NCBI GenBank assembly: GCA_035542775.1
Contig: DATKKX010000396.1
Span: 1 to 28,003 of the forward strand
DNA length: 28,003 nt
Reading direction: 5' to 3'
DNA from: DATKKX01 sp035542775
GTDB taxonomy: Bacteria > Planctomycetota > Phycisphaerae > UBA1845 > UTPLA1
This document shows, in pieces, positions 7,651-15,524 of the stretch (position 1 is the stretch's first letter; every line of letters starts with the position of its first letter). The notes under the pieces are model-generated. The model did no database searches and had not been told where the DNA came from. It was given only the letters and a program-made list of their open reading frames with translations. Made by a program: the position numbers and the translations under genes.

Positions 7651-8685
7651 TCATTTAATTGCGGAAACCCTCTCTACTGCTTGGGCGTATTCAGCATTCT
7701 TGGGCTCAAAAGAAAGGGCTTGCTTGTAGTATTTCAGGGCCTCGTCGTACTTCTTGAGCTTCTCGCAGGCCACCCCGGCGCCGTACATCGACCTGTGGTC
7801 CGCGTTATCCGCGGCAATGGCCTGCTTGAAGTTCTGTAGGGCTGTTTCATAATCGTCGGTCACCAGCGCTCTCACACCGGCGGCGCTCATCTCGTGCTTG
7901 CTGGGCTTCACTGTCGCAGTAGCGTCGATGTCGGTCGGAATGAATTTGACCAGGAACTCGCGGAGCTGCCGGTCGACCATGTCGCCGATGATCTTGTCTC
8001 GCGGGGTCATGTCGGCTTCAGTCTTGCCGCTGCCGAAGAAGGGACTGGTCTTGCCGGCCTTGGTGTACTCCTGCATGGGCTTGCCGGTGTAGGAGACAAT
8101 GATCTCGTTCGTGGCTGGATCCTTGAGCTGGAATTGGCACTGCACCGCGATGTTGCGTGATTCCTTTTCAACTTCCTCGCTGTGAGCGCCTCCTCCTCCG
8201 CCGCCTCCTCCGTGCCATCCGCTTGCCCAGCCCCCCAGGTCCGTAATGGTGCTGCTCTTGCCCTTCTGCTTGTCGATCTTGATGGTGACCTTGCTGGTGA
8301 TGACGGCGGTGGCACCTTGGAGTTGGGCGGAAGCCACTTTGTCACCGGAGTCCGTCAGGCCGGCTGCAGCGAGATCCTTCTCCTCCATGGCCAGCTTCAC
8401 GTGTTCGCGGTCGACCAGCTTGAGCGGCACCTTGTACTTTTCAGCAGCCTGCTGAAGGCTGTACTGGATCAGATCGGCCGTCATCGTGGACCACTTCTTC
8501 TGGTCAAACTCCTGGGTGTCGCCGGTGACGTCCGCATTTCGGACGGCGATATTCATGTATTTCTCTGGCAGGGGCTGCTTAGGCTGGATTGTCGAACTGA
8601 AATCGACGGTTGCAACCTGACTCTTGCTACAGCCTGTCACGACGATCAGCAACGTTAATCCGAGACAAACGCTTGGCCATCTCAT
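7651..8685 (-). CDS. CsgG-like lipoprotein with C-terminal TPR repeats
   Basis: A 344-residue lipoprotein: hydrophobic leader and lipobox VTGC (C19). Residues about 40-200 follow the outline of CsgG/LpoB-type periplasmic domains: MNIAVRNADVTG, a helix, then VPLKLVDREHVKLAMEEKDL and GATAVITSKVTI, interrupted by a run of eight glycines at 159-166. Residues about 270-344 form two tetratricopeptide repeats (DYETALQNFKQAIAAD, then KYDEALKYYKQALSFEP). The protein is likely anchored in the outer membrane, acting as a scaffold or pore-associated factor; exact function unknown. The ATG at 8685 has AGGAG 8 bases upstream, and a strong promoter lies 170 bases upstream (8853-8881). The LPP20-repeat gene follows after 146 bases, a pairing that fits a shared envelope role. 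Confidence 0.7.
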   Translation of the reverse strand: MRWPSVCLGLTLLIVVTGCSKSQVATVDFSSTIQPKQPLPEKYMNIAVRNADVTGDTQEFDQKKWSTMTADLIQYSLQQAAEKYKVPLKLVDREHVKLAMEEKDLAAAGLTDSGDKVASAQLQGATAVITSKVTIKIDKQKGKSSTITDLGGWASGWHGGGGGGGGAHSEEVEKESRNIAVQCQFQLKDPATNEIIVSYTGKPMQEYTKAGKTSPFFGSGKTEADMTPRDKIIGDMVDRQLREFLVKFIPTDIDATATVKPSKHEMSAAGVRALVTDDYETALQNFKQAIAADNADHRSMYGAGVACEKLKKYDEALKYYKQALSFEPKNAEYAQAVERVSAIK

Positions 8686-9008
8686 AAAGCAGACTCCTAA
8701 CATGGTTTGACGTTCAGGGTATCCCTTGGGAGAACATCCACTAGGAAACCAACTCCCCACGCGGGCATGGACCACCAGTGATTCGTTTCGATCCGTCGAG
8801 TCGCGCTCCTGAACCAAGGGACGCGAATGTGTCATTGGCTCGCACGCGGCGTGTCATACTTACGGAGGTCCGGAATGTCAAGCGATTTCCGCCGTAGGGC
8901 GGATATTTTGGGACGTACGGCATGTTGCGAGGGCCACACAAGGACAGGATGAGCTGGGAAGCTTCCAGCGCCATGCGCGGCGGTCACGGGCTCAACCGCA
9001 CAGACGGG
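8686..9008. other. Leader and promoter region upstream of the CsgG-like gene
   Basis: These 323 bases hold the promoter at 8853-8881 and about 160 bases of 5' leader for the CsgG-like gene on the minus strand. The segment also includes a short CCGCC-loop-GGCGG hairpin around 8890. No coding frame with a ribosome site was found. Confidence 0.5.
8853..8881 (-). promoter_or_regulatory. Sigma-70-type promoter for the CsgG-like lipoprotein gene
   Basis: Minus-strand TTGACA (8881-8876), a 17-base spacer and TATGAC (8858-8853). The -35 is perfect, spacing is optimal and the -10 matches at 4 of 6. The predicted transcription start is near 8846, giving a leader of about 160 bases before the ATG at 8685. 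Confidence 0.65.
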
Positions 9009-10484
9009 TCAGGGTGTGGCGGGTTGTGTTGTGGGCTGTACCTCGGAAGGCGGTGGGGGGGCAATGCCGGGGCGCTCCGGCCGACGCGGCTTCTTTCCCG
9101 CGGCGGGGGCAGGCGGAGCGAGCCGCGTTGATGTCGGATGAGGAGAGCGGCTCGGCGTCATCGCGGGGCGTGTCGCCGGCACCGGGCGCGTCGGGGCCGA
9201 CGTGGGGTAGGAGGTCGGCTGGGCCTTTTGTGTCGTGGGGGCCGGGGCCGGTTTTTTTTCCTCCGGTACAACAGGCGGTTTCGGTCCGCCAACGATCACC
9301 GGCTTGATGGGGGGCGTGTGGCTCACGGTCACACGAAGATCCTGCGACCAACCGGCGCGGATTTCCTTCACCAAGGCACTCTGCTGGGTCGTTTCAATTG
9401 GAGCAAAGAACTCCATCTCCCGGTGCAGTTTTGCCTGCACAAGTTCACCCCGTGTCAGATCGAACTCGACCGTCCCGCTACAGTCCGCCTTGTCGATCGA
9501 ATACTGCTGCTGGGTGGGTTGTGACGCCTGTGCCGGTCGGTCGGGCTTGCCCGCGGCGGCTTCGCGGCCAGGCGCCGGAGCTTTGTTTCGAAGGGTTATT
9601 TCGCCGGAAAGACCGATGGTCGCTATCTGACGGTCGCTCACTTTTCGCACCGATGTCAGAGTACAGGTCAGCTTCGTGGTCACGATGCCGATCGCTTTTT
9701 CATCCTGCTGGTACGTTTTGGTCCATTGATCGCCGAGGCGCTTCGGCGAGTCGGGGAAGTAGAACGAGCCGAGGTCGTTCAATAGCTTGTGGAGGTTCTC
9801 CTCCGTCAAGGCACATCTTTCGGTGGTTTTGCTCAACTTGGCGGCGCCGCCCCCTCCAGCGATTTGAGCGGGCCGCAGGTTGATCTCGGAGGCCTGGCCC
9901 GTCCTCGGATCGAGCAGAAACGTGCAAACGCTTCCAGGTATTCCGCCAAGCTGCCATAGGCTAGGTGGCGGATACAGGTCTCGCAATGAATCGAACGAGC
10001 TTTCGTCCTTCAGCCCGCCTTCGGCGATCTCGTAGCGATCGCATTCCCAGGAAATCCGCGGGAAACCGCCGGGAGGAGAAGACGCTTCCTCAGAGGTCAT
10101 TGAAACGACGCGCTGAATGATGGACCGCTTTTCCTTGGCGAACGTGGTCACGGTGAGAAGAGGCGGAAAGCCGCAGATGTCGCTGAAATCGTCTTGAATC
10201 AACAGGTAGGTAACGTCGTCAGGCTGAAAGTGGAAGGCAAAGGTGTAGGCGTCGCCGCTGACGGGCTCCTGAGCCGGTATCGCGGCAGTTTCCTCATGCT
10301 GAGTCGCTCGTCCCGCGGGGGATCCTTCCAGAACGGCAGGGCCCGCCGGCGCGTTTTCCAGACCGTGCGTTTCCTGGACGCCCTCCGGCCGCTGACCTTC
10401 CGGCGATGCGCATCCCGCCAACGAGAATGAAATTGCGAAGATGGCCGTGTGGAACGCCCATCTTCGACATTTGTCAATCGTCAT
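9009..10484 (-). CDS. Predicted lipoprotein of unknown function with proline-rich C-terminus
   Basis: A 491-residue protein with signal and lipobox LAGC (C25). Residues about 70-380 form a beta-rich domain (DAYTFAFHFQPDDVTYLLIQ, later PKRLGDQWTKTYQQDEKAIG, then CTLTSVRKVSDRQIATIGLSG), repeatedly pairing strands around a WTKTY-like motif; the outline is reminiscent of DUF6263-type planctomycete proteins, but this is a weak match made by eye. The last 110 residues are low complexity, rich in Pro, Thr, Ala and Lys, typical of a flexible spacer or cell-wall-spanning tail. The ATG at 10484 has only a weak GAGAA box. The gene lies between the CsgG-like gene and rplU, all on the minus strand, and probably has its own promoter. 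Confidence 0.65.
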   Translation of the reverse strand: MTIDKCRRWAFHTAIFAISFSLAGCASPEGQRPEGVQETHGLENAPAGPAVLEGSPAGRATQHEETAAIPAQEPVSGDAYTFAFHFQPDDVTYLLIQDDFSDICGFPPLLTVTTFAKEKRSIIQRVVSMTSEEASSPPGGFPRISWECDRYEIAEGGLKDESSFDSLRDLYPPPSLWQLGGIPGSVCTFLLDPRTGQASEINLRPAQIAGGGGAAKLSKTTERCALTEENLHKLLNDLGSFYFPDSPKRLGDQWTKTYQQDEKAIGIVTTKLTCTLTSVRKVSDRQIATIGLSGEITLRNKAPAPGREAAAGKPDRPAQASQPTQQQYSIDKADCSGTVEFDLTRGELVQAKLHREMEFFAPIETTQQSALVKEIRAGWSQDLRVTVSHTPPIKPVIVGGPKPPVVPEEKKPAPAPTTQKAQPTSYPTSAPTRPVPATRPAMTPSRSPHPTSTRLAPPAPAAGKKPRRPERPGIAPPPPSEVQPTTQPATP

Positions 10485-10606
10485 CCGAGTTCTCGCGCGT
10501 TGGGTCGGGGGAAAAGCCCTCTCTGCCGCGATCGGCCGCCGGTTGGCGTTCGCATGGTTGGGTATCGCGGCTCATTCACGAGGGCGAACGAGCGGCGCGG
10601 CCGCTC

Positions 10607-10921
10607 TCAGCAGGAGATCTTCTCGATGGTCACCTTCAGGTAATCCTGTCGATGCCCTTTGTGCAGATGGTAGCCCTTGCGGCGTGCATATTTCACGATC
10701 TCGAGTTTCGGGCCTTGAGCCTCGCGCTCGAGGCGTCCGAGCACTTTCGCACCATCCACGCAAGGCGTGCCGATCCGGCTTTTCTTGCCGTCGCCGACCA
10801 TCAGCACGCGGTCAAACTCGACCGTCCGGGCCCCCTCAGGGATCTGGCGAGTTTCTATGTAGATCGTGTCACCGTCTTGAACGCGGTACTGCTTTCCGCC
10901 ATCTTCGACTATCGCGTACAT
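10607..10921 (-). CDS. rplU: 50S ribosomal protein L21
   Basis: A 104-residue L21. It begins MYAIVEDGGKQYRVQDGD and shows the conserved FDRVLMVGDG, the PxVDGAKVLG segment and the C-terminal KARRKGY-type signature, here YARRKGYHLHKGHRQDYLKV. L21 binds 23S rRNA in the large subunit. A GTG four codons earlier (10933) would overlap the GAGGAG box, so the ATG at 10921, 11 bases after it, is chosen. The usual downstream partner rpmA (L27) is not present; the next gene on this strand is the proline-rich lipoprotein. Confidence 0.95.
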   Translation of the reverse strand: MYAIVEDGGKQYRVQDGDTIYIETRQIPEGARTVEFDRVLMVGDGKKSRIGTPCVDGAKVLGRLEREAQGPKLEIVKYARRKGYHLHKGHRQDYLKVTIEKISC

Positions 10922-11325
10922 GAACGTGGTCACTCCTCACTGTGCGACGAATCAGGATCCTTTGGTTACAATCCGGCTAGTATGGGCCGAAACGGGACTT
11001 CTTTCAAGGGAGCCTGCCGGCAACTCGCCTGCTCGCCCCGGGCGAGCTTGGCGTCGGAAGCCCATTGGTCCATGAGGGCCCCGCCTCCATCTGGGCTCTG
11101 TAACGCTCCATCGGCAGGGCCGGACTGCCTGTCGTGCGGGGGATTGCCTTGGCAATGGCACTTGTCCCGACCGCGGAGGAACTATCAGAGCTGTGACATA
11201 CAGATTGCCGCAGGCCCGGTAACTTTCGGTCCGCCGTGCATGATGCCCTTGAGTTTGCTACCATGAGCCAGCAGCGGGACACGATCATGCATCTGAGAAC
11301 AAAACTGGACAGGGATGCCGCTTGA
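10922..11325. other. Divergent intergenic region between rplU and the sigma factor gene
   Basis: About 400 bases carry the rplU promoter (10979-11007, minus) and presumably the sigma factor promoter (plus), for which no convincing -35/-10 pair was seen. Apart from a few GC-rich short palindromes (for example GCTCGCCCCGGGCGAGC at 11031-11047), nothing gene-like is visible. Confidence 0.4.
10979..11007 (-). promoter_or_regulatory. Candidate sigma-70 promoter for rplU
   Basis: Minus-strand TTGAAA (11007-11002), 17-base spacer, CATACT (10984-10979). It would start transcription near 10972, about 50 bases before the rplU ATG. Spacing is ideal; each hexamer has one or two mismatches. Confidence 0.45.
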
Positions 11326-11952
11326 ATGGCCGATCGCTCCGAGGCAGAACTGGGCCAGGCAATCCGAGCGGGGGATCAGAAGGCCTTCGAGCGCGCCTAT
11401 GACCTTTATCATCAGCGGGTGCGCCTGATGGCGTGGCGAATCTCGCACCGGCCGGATTGGGTGGACGACCTGGTCAATGAGGCTTGGTGCAGGGCATTTC
11501 GGCAGAGAGTGACGTACGATCCGGGCATTCCTTTTCCGGTCTGGATGGGCGGAATTCTCCAAAACGTCTATCGCGAACACTGCCGTAGCTCCCGGGTTCG
11601 GACGGCGGGAGGGGAGGCCACGGGAGGGGCGGCTGGGCAGGCTGCCGTCGGTCCCCAAAGCCCCGCCGAGATCGCCGCGGAAGCTGAGTGGCTGGAGGGC
11701 TTGAACGACTGTGTCCAGCGCCTGGAACCCAAGGATGCCGAGATCATACGCCTCCGATTCTTTCGGGATCTGCCGTTACGGGTTGTGGCAAAAGAAGTTG
11801 GGATTCCGGAATCGACACTGAGGGAAGTACGGCTGCCTGCGGCCTATCGAGCGCTGAAAAAATGCCTAGAGCAGAAAAAAATCCGGTTTTCGGAAGTTTT
11901 TCATGCGCAGCGGGCGGTGTCCGGTCAATCAAAAGGTGAGGAACAGGCATGA
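11326..11952 (+). CDS. ECF-type RNA polymerase sigma factor
   Basis: A 208-residue sigma-70 family factor with only regions 2 and 4. Region 2 covers residues about 10-90 (AFERAYDLYHQRVRLMAWR, WVDDLVNEAWCRAF, FPVWMGGILQNVYREHCR). A Gly/Ala-rich linker follows. Region 4 covers about 125-185, with the helix-turn-helix around VVAKEVGIPESTLREV. It directs RNA polymerase to a specific set of promoters. It has a lysine/glutamine-rich C-terminal extension of about 25 residues. The ATG at 11326 is preceded by AGGGA at 12 bases. The stop overlaps the next gene's ATG by four bases (ATGA), coupling it to a membrane protein that is likely its regulator. Confidence 0.88.
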   Translation: MADRSEAELGQAIRAGDQKAFERAYDLYHQRVRLMAWRISHRPDWVDDLVNEAWCRAFRQRVTYDPGIPFPVWMGGILQNVYREHCRSSRVRTAGGEATGGAAGQAAVGPQSPAEIAAEAEWLEGLNDCVQRLEPKDAEIIRLRFFRDLPLRVVAKEVGIPESTLREVRLPAAYRALKKCLEQKKIRFSEVFHAQRAVSGQSKGEEQA

Positions 11953-12419
11953 GTCCGCAAACTGACCCTCTGGAAAGGATGCTCGAAACGCTGGGTATGG
12001 CCCAGCGTGAGGGAGCGTTTTCCATTCATGCGGCTCGATACCCGTGGCAGGCAGTCGGTGAGGTGACGGCACATGCCCGTCCACATCGCCGCCTGAGCTG
12101 GCTCGGGGTAGCGATTCCGTTGGCGGCCGCAGCGGCGGTAGCCGCTGTGTTCATCTGGCCGAGCCTGTTCGAAAGCAGAGCGGTCACCGAGATTGCCGGG
12201 AACATTCCAGCCACCGTGATGCCAGCCCAACCGGAAGCACTCGCCGAGGCACAGCCAGTCGCAATTTCGTCGGAGAAGAAGACGATCAATTGCGACTACA
12301 ACGGCGATGGGCAGATCGATGGCCGGGACATTCAGGCTTTCATTGACCGCGTTCAAGAAGCCGGCGGTAGTCTTGATCTCGAGAAGGACTACCTCCAGCG
12401 ATGTTTGTTGGGTGGGTGA
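11949..12419 (+). CDS. Putative membrane anti-sigma factor with dockerin/EF-hand-like tail
   Basis: A 156-residue protein. Residues 1-48 are polar and should face the cytoplasm, where an anti-sigma domain would bind the sigma factor; no zinc-binding HxxxCxxC motif is present. Residues about 50-70 form one membrane segment (WLGVAIPLAAAAAVAAVFIW). Outside, a Pro/Ala-rich linker leads to a Ca-binding loop in DYNGDGQIDGRDIQAFID near 115-132, the same motif as in dockerin modules and the C-terminal tails of many planctomycete secreted proteins. A GAGGA box lies 7 bases before the ATG, which overlaps the sigma gene's stop. Gene order and topology imply that an extracytoplasmic signal is sensed, but the anti-sigma role is inference. 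Confidence 0.7.
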   Translation: MSPQTDPLERMLETLGMAQREGAFSIHAARYPWQAVGEVTAHARPHRRLSWLGVAIPLAAAAAVAAVFIWPSLFESRAVTEIAGNIPATVMPAQPEALAEAQPVAISSEKKTINCDYNGDGQIDGRDIQAFIDRVQEAGGSLDLEKDYLQRCLLGG

Positions 12420-12439
12420 AAACCCCGTATCTCTTGCAA

Positions 12440-12492
12440 TGCAAGGCCGTGGTGGTGTTTACCGGAACGCCAGCTCGGCCTTGCACTTTTTT
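12440..12492 (+). terminator. Intrinsic terminator of the sigma/anti-sigma operon
   Basis: A perfect 10-bp stem TGCAAGGCCG (12440-12449) and CGGCCTTGCA (12476-12485) is followed by C and six T (12487-12492). The loop can pair further (TGGTGTT with AACGCCA using one G-T pair), giving a long hairpin 20 bases after the stop. Confidence 0.85.
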
Positions 12493-12968
12493 GCGCGTTT
12501 GTCTAATTGAGGCCCGTGTTTACGCGGGCCGGCGCGGTTGGAGGCCGGGTCGATAGGCTGGCGGCTTGTCGCTGGCGATTCAAACGGAACGCAGCCCACC
12601 TTGCCACTCCGAGCGGTTCTGATCAGCTTCAACTCGAGGAAGTGCACGAGGGGTCGAGCACCCCCCCTTGACGAGCGGTAGGAGGGCGACGGCCGTCGAG
12701 GCCGGCTGTGATGGACGCGGACCAGACGCTGCCGGAACGAGGTCGCGGTCGGTTCGTCGGTCGTCATCATGCGCGCACCGAGGCGACCGAGTAGCACCTC
12801 AGCAAAAATGAAACGCGGAATCCGTGACTTTTTCCTTGACATTTTTTCAACCTGATATACTTATTTAGCAATGACTCGGATGGCGCGCTCGGTTGGCAGA
12901 GGTCTGCCTGACTTTCTGCATGGGACGCGGAAAGGCGCGACCATCCAACCTGATCTGCGAGAGGAACG
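12493..12968. other. Intergenic region between terminator and kamA-like gene
   Basis: About 475 bases. The first 320 are GC-rich with no ribosome-site-led frame; a minus-strand open frame at 12459-12842 has no similarity I recognise and would run across the terminator. The last 130 bases hold an AT-rich promoter-like stretch (12836-12861) and the leader of the kamA-like gene. Confidence 0.35.
12836..12861 (+). promoter_or_regulatory. Candidate promoter for the kamA/ATP-grasp/GNAT cluster
   Basis: TTGACA (12836-12841) is followed by an AT-rich stretch and an extended -10, TGATATACT (12853-12861). The spacer is only 14 bases, shorter than optimal, but the extended -10 (TGn) can compensate. It would give a leader of about 100 bases before the ATG at 12969. 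Confidence 0.45.
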
Positions 12969-14300
12969 ATGGACGAACAGTCGATGGGCTCCGATACGGA
13001 GCCCGACGGGCAACCTGCCCGTAGCAGCGTAAGCCTTCATGTACTCGATTCAGCGGTAGCACTCTCGGAACCGCAAACCCCCTCTGAATCACGGCATAGT
13101 GGACGAAAACCGGCCCGGAAGGGCGGTCGTCGTGGCGCGATAGCCCGCGCCCTGGAGCACGTGTGCAGCCGGCGCAGCAAGGCGTTTCGCAGGCGGTTCT
13201 TTGCGGAAACGTCGCCGGGTGATTGGAACGACTGGCGGTGGCAACTCAGCCACAGAATTCGTGATGCAAAGGCCCTGGAGCGAATCGTTCGGCTGACCGG
13301 TGACGAGCGCGCGGCGCTACAGCAGTGCAGCAGCCACCTGCCCGTCGGCATCACGCCATACTACGCCTCGCTGGTTGACCCGGACAACGCCAAAGACCCG
13401 ATTCGGCGGACCCTTATTCCGGTAATGGGCGAGTTTGTGCATTCCCCTGGGGAGGCCGACGATCCGTTGGGCGAGGACGCCCATATGCCTGTGCCCGGCC
13501 TTGTGCACCGGTACCCCGACCGCGTGCTGTTTCTGGTCACGAAGTTCTGCGCCAGCTACTGCCGGTACTGCACCAGGGCAAGGATGGTCGGCCAGACGGG
13601 TGAGTACCACCTCGGGACCGATCAGTACGAGAAGGCGCTCGGGTATATCGCCGGGCATCCAGAGGTTCGCGACGTGCTGCTTTCCGGCGGCGACCCGCTG
13701 AGCCTGGATGACGATCGGTTGCAACGGCTGCTCTCGCGGCTGCGAGCCATCCGGCATGTCGAATTCGTGCGGATCGGCACCAAGATCCCGACCGTCCTGC
13801 CGCAGCGCATAACGCCGCAGCTCGTGAAGCTGCTCCACCGCTATCACCCGCTCTGGATGAGCATTCACTTTGTGCATCCGACCGAGTTGACGCCCGAGGT
13901 GGCCCAGGCCTGTGAGCGCCTGGCGGATGGCGGGATCCCGCTGGGAAGCCAGACGGTATTGACGCAGGGCATCAACGATGATGTCGAAACCATGAAGCGG
14001 CTCTTCCAGGGCCTTCTCAAGATTCGCGTTCGGCCGTATTACATCTACCAGTGCGACCCTATCTCGGGCTCCGGCCACTTCCGGACTTCGATTGAGAAGG
14101 GGCTGGAGATCATCAGCGGTCTTCGCGGTTACACGACGGGTTATGCGGTGCCGACCTTTGTCGTGGACGCGCCCGGCGGCGGCGGCAAGATACCATTGCT
14201 GCCCGACCCCATCGTGGGGCGCGATGGGGATTCGGTGCTGTTGCGGAACTACGAGGGGAAGGTTTTTCGCTACCCGGATTCTGTGTCGAGGGTCGGATAA
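12969..14300 (+). CDS. kamA: KamA-family radical SAM lysine 2,3-aminomutase
   Basis: A 443-residue radical SAM/PLP enzyme that should convert L-lysine to beta-lysine. Visible are the [4Fe-4S]-SAM motif C194-x3-C198-x2-C201 (CASYCRYC), the GGDPL loop near 240, the conserved QCD (D363) and VVDAPGGGGK, with D400 and the PLP-binding K407. D363 and D400 correspond to the two aspartates that hold the lysine side chain in clostridial aminomutase, supporting lysine as substrate. Unlike that enzyme it ends soon after RNYEGKVFRYP, so the C-terminal zinc-binding extension is absent, as in EpmB. A basic, low-conservation leader of about 85 residues precedes WNDWRWQ. AGGAACG lies just before the ATG. EF-P-modifying EpmA is not nearby; the downstream ATP-grasp and GNAT genes argue for a biosynthetic role. 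Confidence 0.9.
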   Translation: MDEQSMGSDTEPDGQPARSSVSLHVLDSAVALSEPQTPSESRHSGRKPARKGGRRGAIARALEHVCSRRSKAFRRRFFAETSPGDWNDWRWQLSHRIRDAKALERIVRLTGDERAALQQCSSHLPVGITPYYASLVDPDNAKDPIRRTLIPVMGEFVHSPGEADDPLGEDAHMPVPGLVHRYPDRVLFLVTKFCASYCRYCTRARMVGQTGEYHLGTDQYEKALGYIAGHPEVRDVLLSGGDPLSLDDDRLQRLLSRLRAIRHVEFVRIGTKIPTVLPQRITPQLVKLLHRYHPLWMSIHFVHPTELTPEVAQACERLADGGIPLGSQTVLTQGINDDVETMKRLFQGLLKIRVRPYYIYQCDPISGSGHFRTSIEKGLEIISGLRGYTTGYAVPTFVVDAPGGGGKIPLLPDPIVGRDGDSVLLRNYEGKVFRYPDSVSRVG

Positions 14301-14465
14301 GGGGAAGCTTAGAGGACATGCCTTCGTTGACCCCTTCGACCGCGTTCTGCGCGGATGGGGGGCGAAAAGCGTACGGTCAGAGGGGCTGACGGTCTCGACC
14401 GACCGTGTGTGTAGATTGCGCCCGGGGGCAGCGCCGGCATCGGGCCGTGAAAAGGGGACTCGCAT

Positions 14466-15524
14466 ATGAGAATCGGGCTGGCCTACGACCTGCGGGCCGA
14501 GTATCTCGCTGCCGGTTACACCGAGGAGGAAACGGCTGAGTTCGACCGCCCGGACACGATTGACTCCATCGAGGGCGCTCTGAACGACTTGGGTCACGAG
14601 ACGGACCGCATCGGCCACGTCCGGAACCTGGTTGCTCGGTTGGCCGCGGGGGATCGTTGGGATCTGGTCTTCAGCATTGCCGAGGGTCTCCACGGTGTCG
14701 CCAGGGAGGCTCAGGTTCCGGCGATTCTCGACGCGTACGAGATTCCGTACACGCTGTCGGACCCGCTGGTGGCCGCCCTGACGCTGCACAAGGCGATGAC
14801 CAAGCGGGTCCTGCGCGACCTGGGTCTGCCCACACCGGACTTCGCGCTGGTCCAAGCTGAAGAGGACATCGCGGGCGTCGATCTGCCGTTTCCCCTGTTT
14901 GTCAAGCCGGTGGCGGAGGGAACAGCAAAGGGCATCACTGCCACTTCGCGGGTGACAAACCATGAGGAGCTTGCCCGGGAATGTCGGCGGGTACTGTCCA
15001 CATATCATCAGCCTGCTCTGGTGGAGGTTTTCCTGCCGGGGCGGGAATTCACGGTTGGAATCACCGGGACCGGCGTTGATGCGGAGGCCGTTGGCACGCT
15101 GGAAGTCGTCCTGCTTTCGAACGCCGAGCCCCACTCGTACACATACGTTAACAAAGAGCAGTGCGAGGAACTGTGTCAATTCCCGCTGGCGGACCCCACC
15201 TCCGCCGCTGAAGCTGAGGCAATCGCGCTGGCGGCCTGGCGGGGCCTGGGATGCCGGGATGCCGGCCGTATCGACCTCCGGGCGGATGCCCATGGCCGGT
15301 TGAACATCATGGAAGTGAACCCGTTGCCGGGCCTGCACCCCACGCATTCGGACTTGCCCATGATCTGCACCGCCGTCGGCATGCCCTACTTGGAGCTGAT
15401 CCGGAGGATCGTCGATTCCGCCCGGAAACGAATCGGCATGATGAGCTCGCCCAGGAAACACCCAGTTGAGCGGCGTCTGCCTCCCCAAAAAGCCTGCCGG
15501 GAGGCAGGGACTGGACGGCGATGA
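14466..15524 (+). CDS. D-Ala-D-Ala-ligase-like ATP-grasp carboxylate-amine ligase (first)
   Basis: A 352-residue ATP-grasp enzyme related to D-alanine-D-alanine ligase. Key motifs: FVKPVAEGTAKGI at 145-157 (ATP-binding lysine and glycine loop), EVFLPGREF at 187-195, D270 in GRIDLR, E283 and N285 in MEVNPLPGL, and HPTHSDLP at 291-298, which in Ddl enzymes shapes the acceptor site. The N-terminal part is a Rossmann-like domain with IAEGLHGVAREA near 71. It should activate a carboxylate as acyl phosphate and join it to an amine; the substrates are not those of peptidoglycan synthesis judging by the context. It starts 165 bases after the kamA-like gene with GGGGA upstream, and its stop overlaps the start of the next ATP-grasp gene. 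The last 30 residues are basic and unlike Ddl. Confidence 0.85.
   Translation: MRIGLAYDLRAEYLAAGYTEEETAEFDRPDTIDSIEGALNDLGHETDRIGHVRNLVARLAAGDRWDLVFSIAEGLHGVAREAQVPAILDAYEIPYTLSDPLVAALTLHKAMTKRVLRDLGLPTPDFALVQAEEDIAGVDLPFPLFVKPVAEGTAKGITATSRVTNHEELARECRRVLSTYHQPALVEVFLPGREFTVGITGTGVDAEAVGTLEVVLLSNAEPHSYTYVNKEQCEELCQFPLADPTSAAEAEAIALAAWRGLGCRDAGRIDLRADAHGRLNIMEVNPLPGLHPTHSDLPMICTAVGMPYLELIRRIVDSARKRIGMMSSPRKHPVERRLPPQKACREAGTGRR
15477..15508 (+). promoter_or_regulatory. Alternative hairpins covering the ribosome site of the second ATP-grasp gene
   Basis: Two mutually exclusive stems: CTGCCTCCC (15477-15485) with GGGAGGCAG (15499-15507), and CCTGCC (15493-15498) with GGCAGG (15503-15508). Both use the GGGAGGCAGGGA purine stretch that precedes the ATG at 15521. 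Translating ribosomes of the upstream gene would melt it, which suggests translational coupling. Confidence 0.4.

Noticed and set aside
12459..12842. Minus-strand frame of 127 codons between the anti-sigma and kamA-like genes
   Set aside because: It would run over the intrinsic terminator, has no ribosome site and has no recognisable sequence.
13317..15488. Minus-strand open frame of 723 codons opposite the kamA-like and first ATP-grasp genes
   Set aside because: It reads through two clear plus-strand enzyme genes and the gap between them, is arginine-rich and shows no family motifs. It is a GC-bias shadow.
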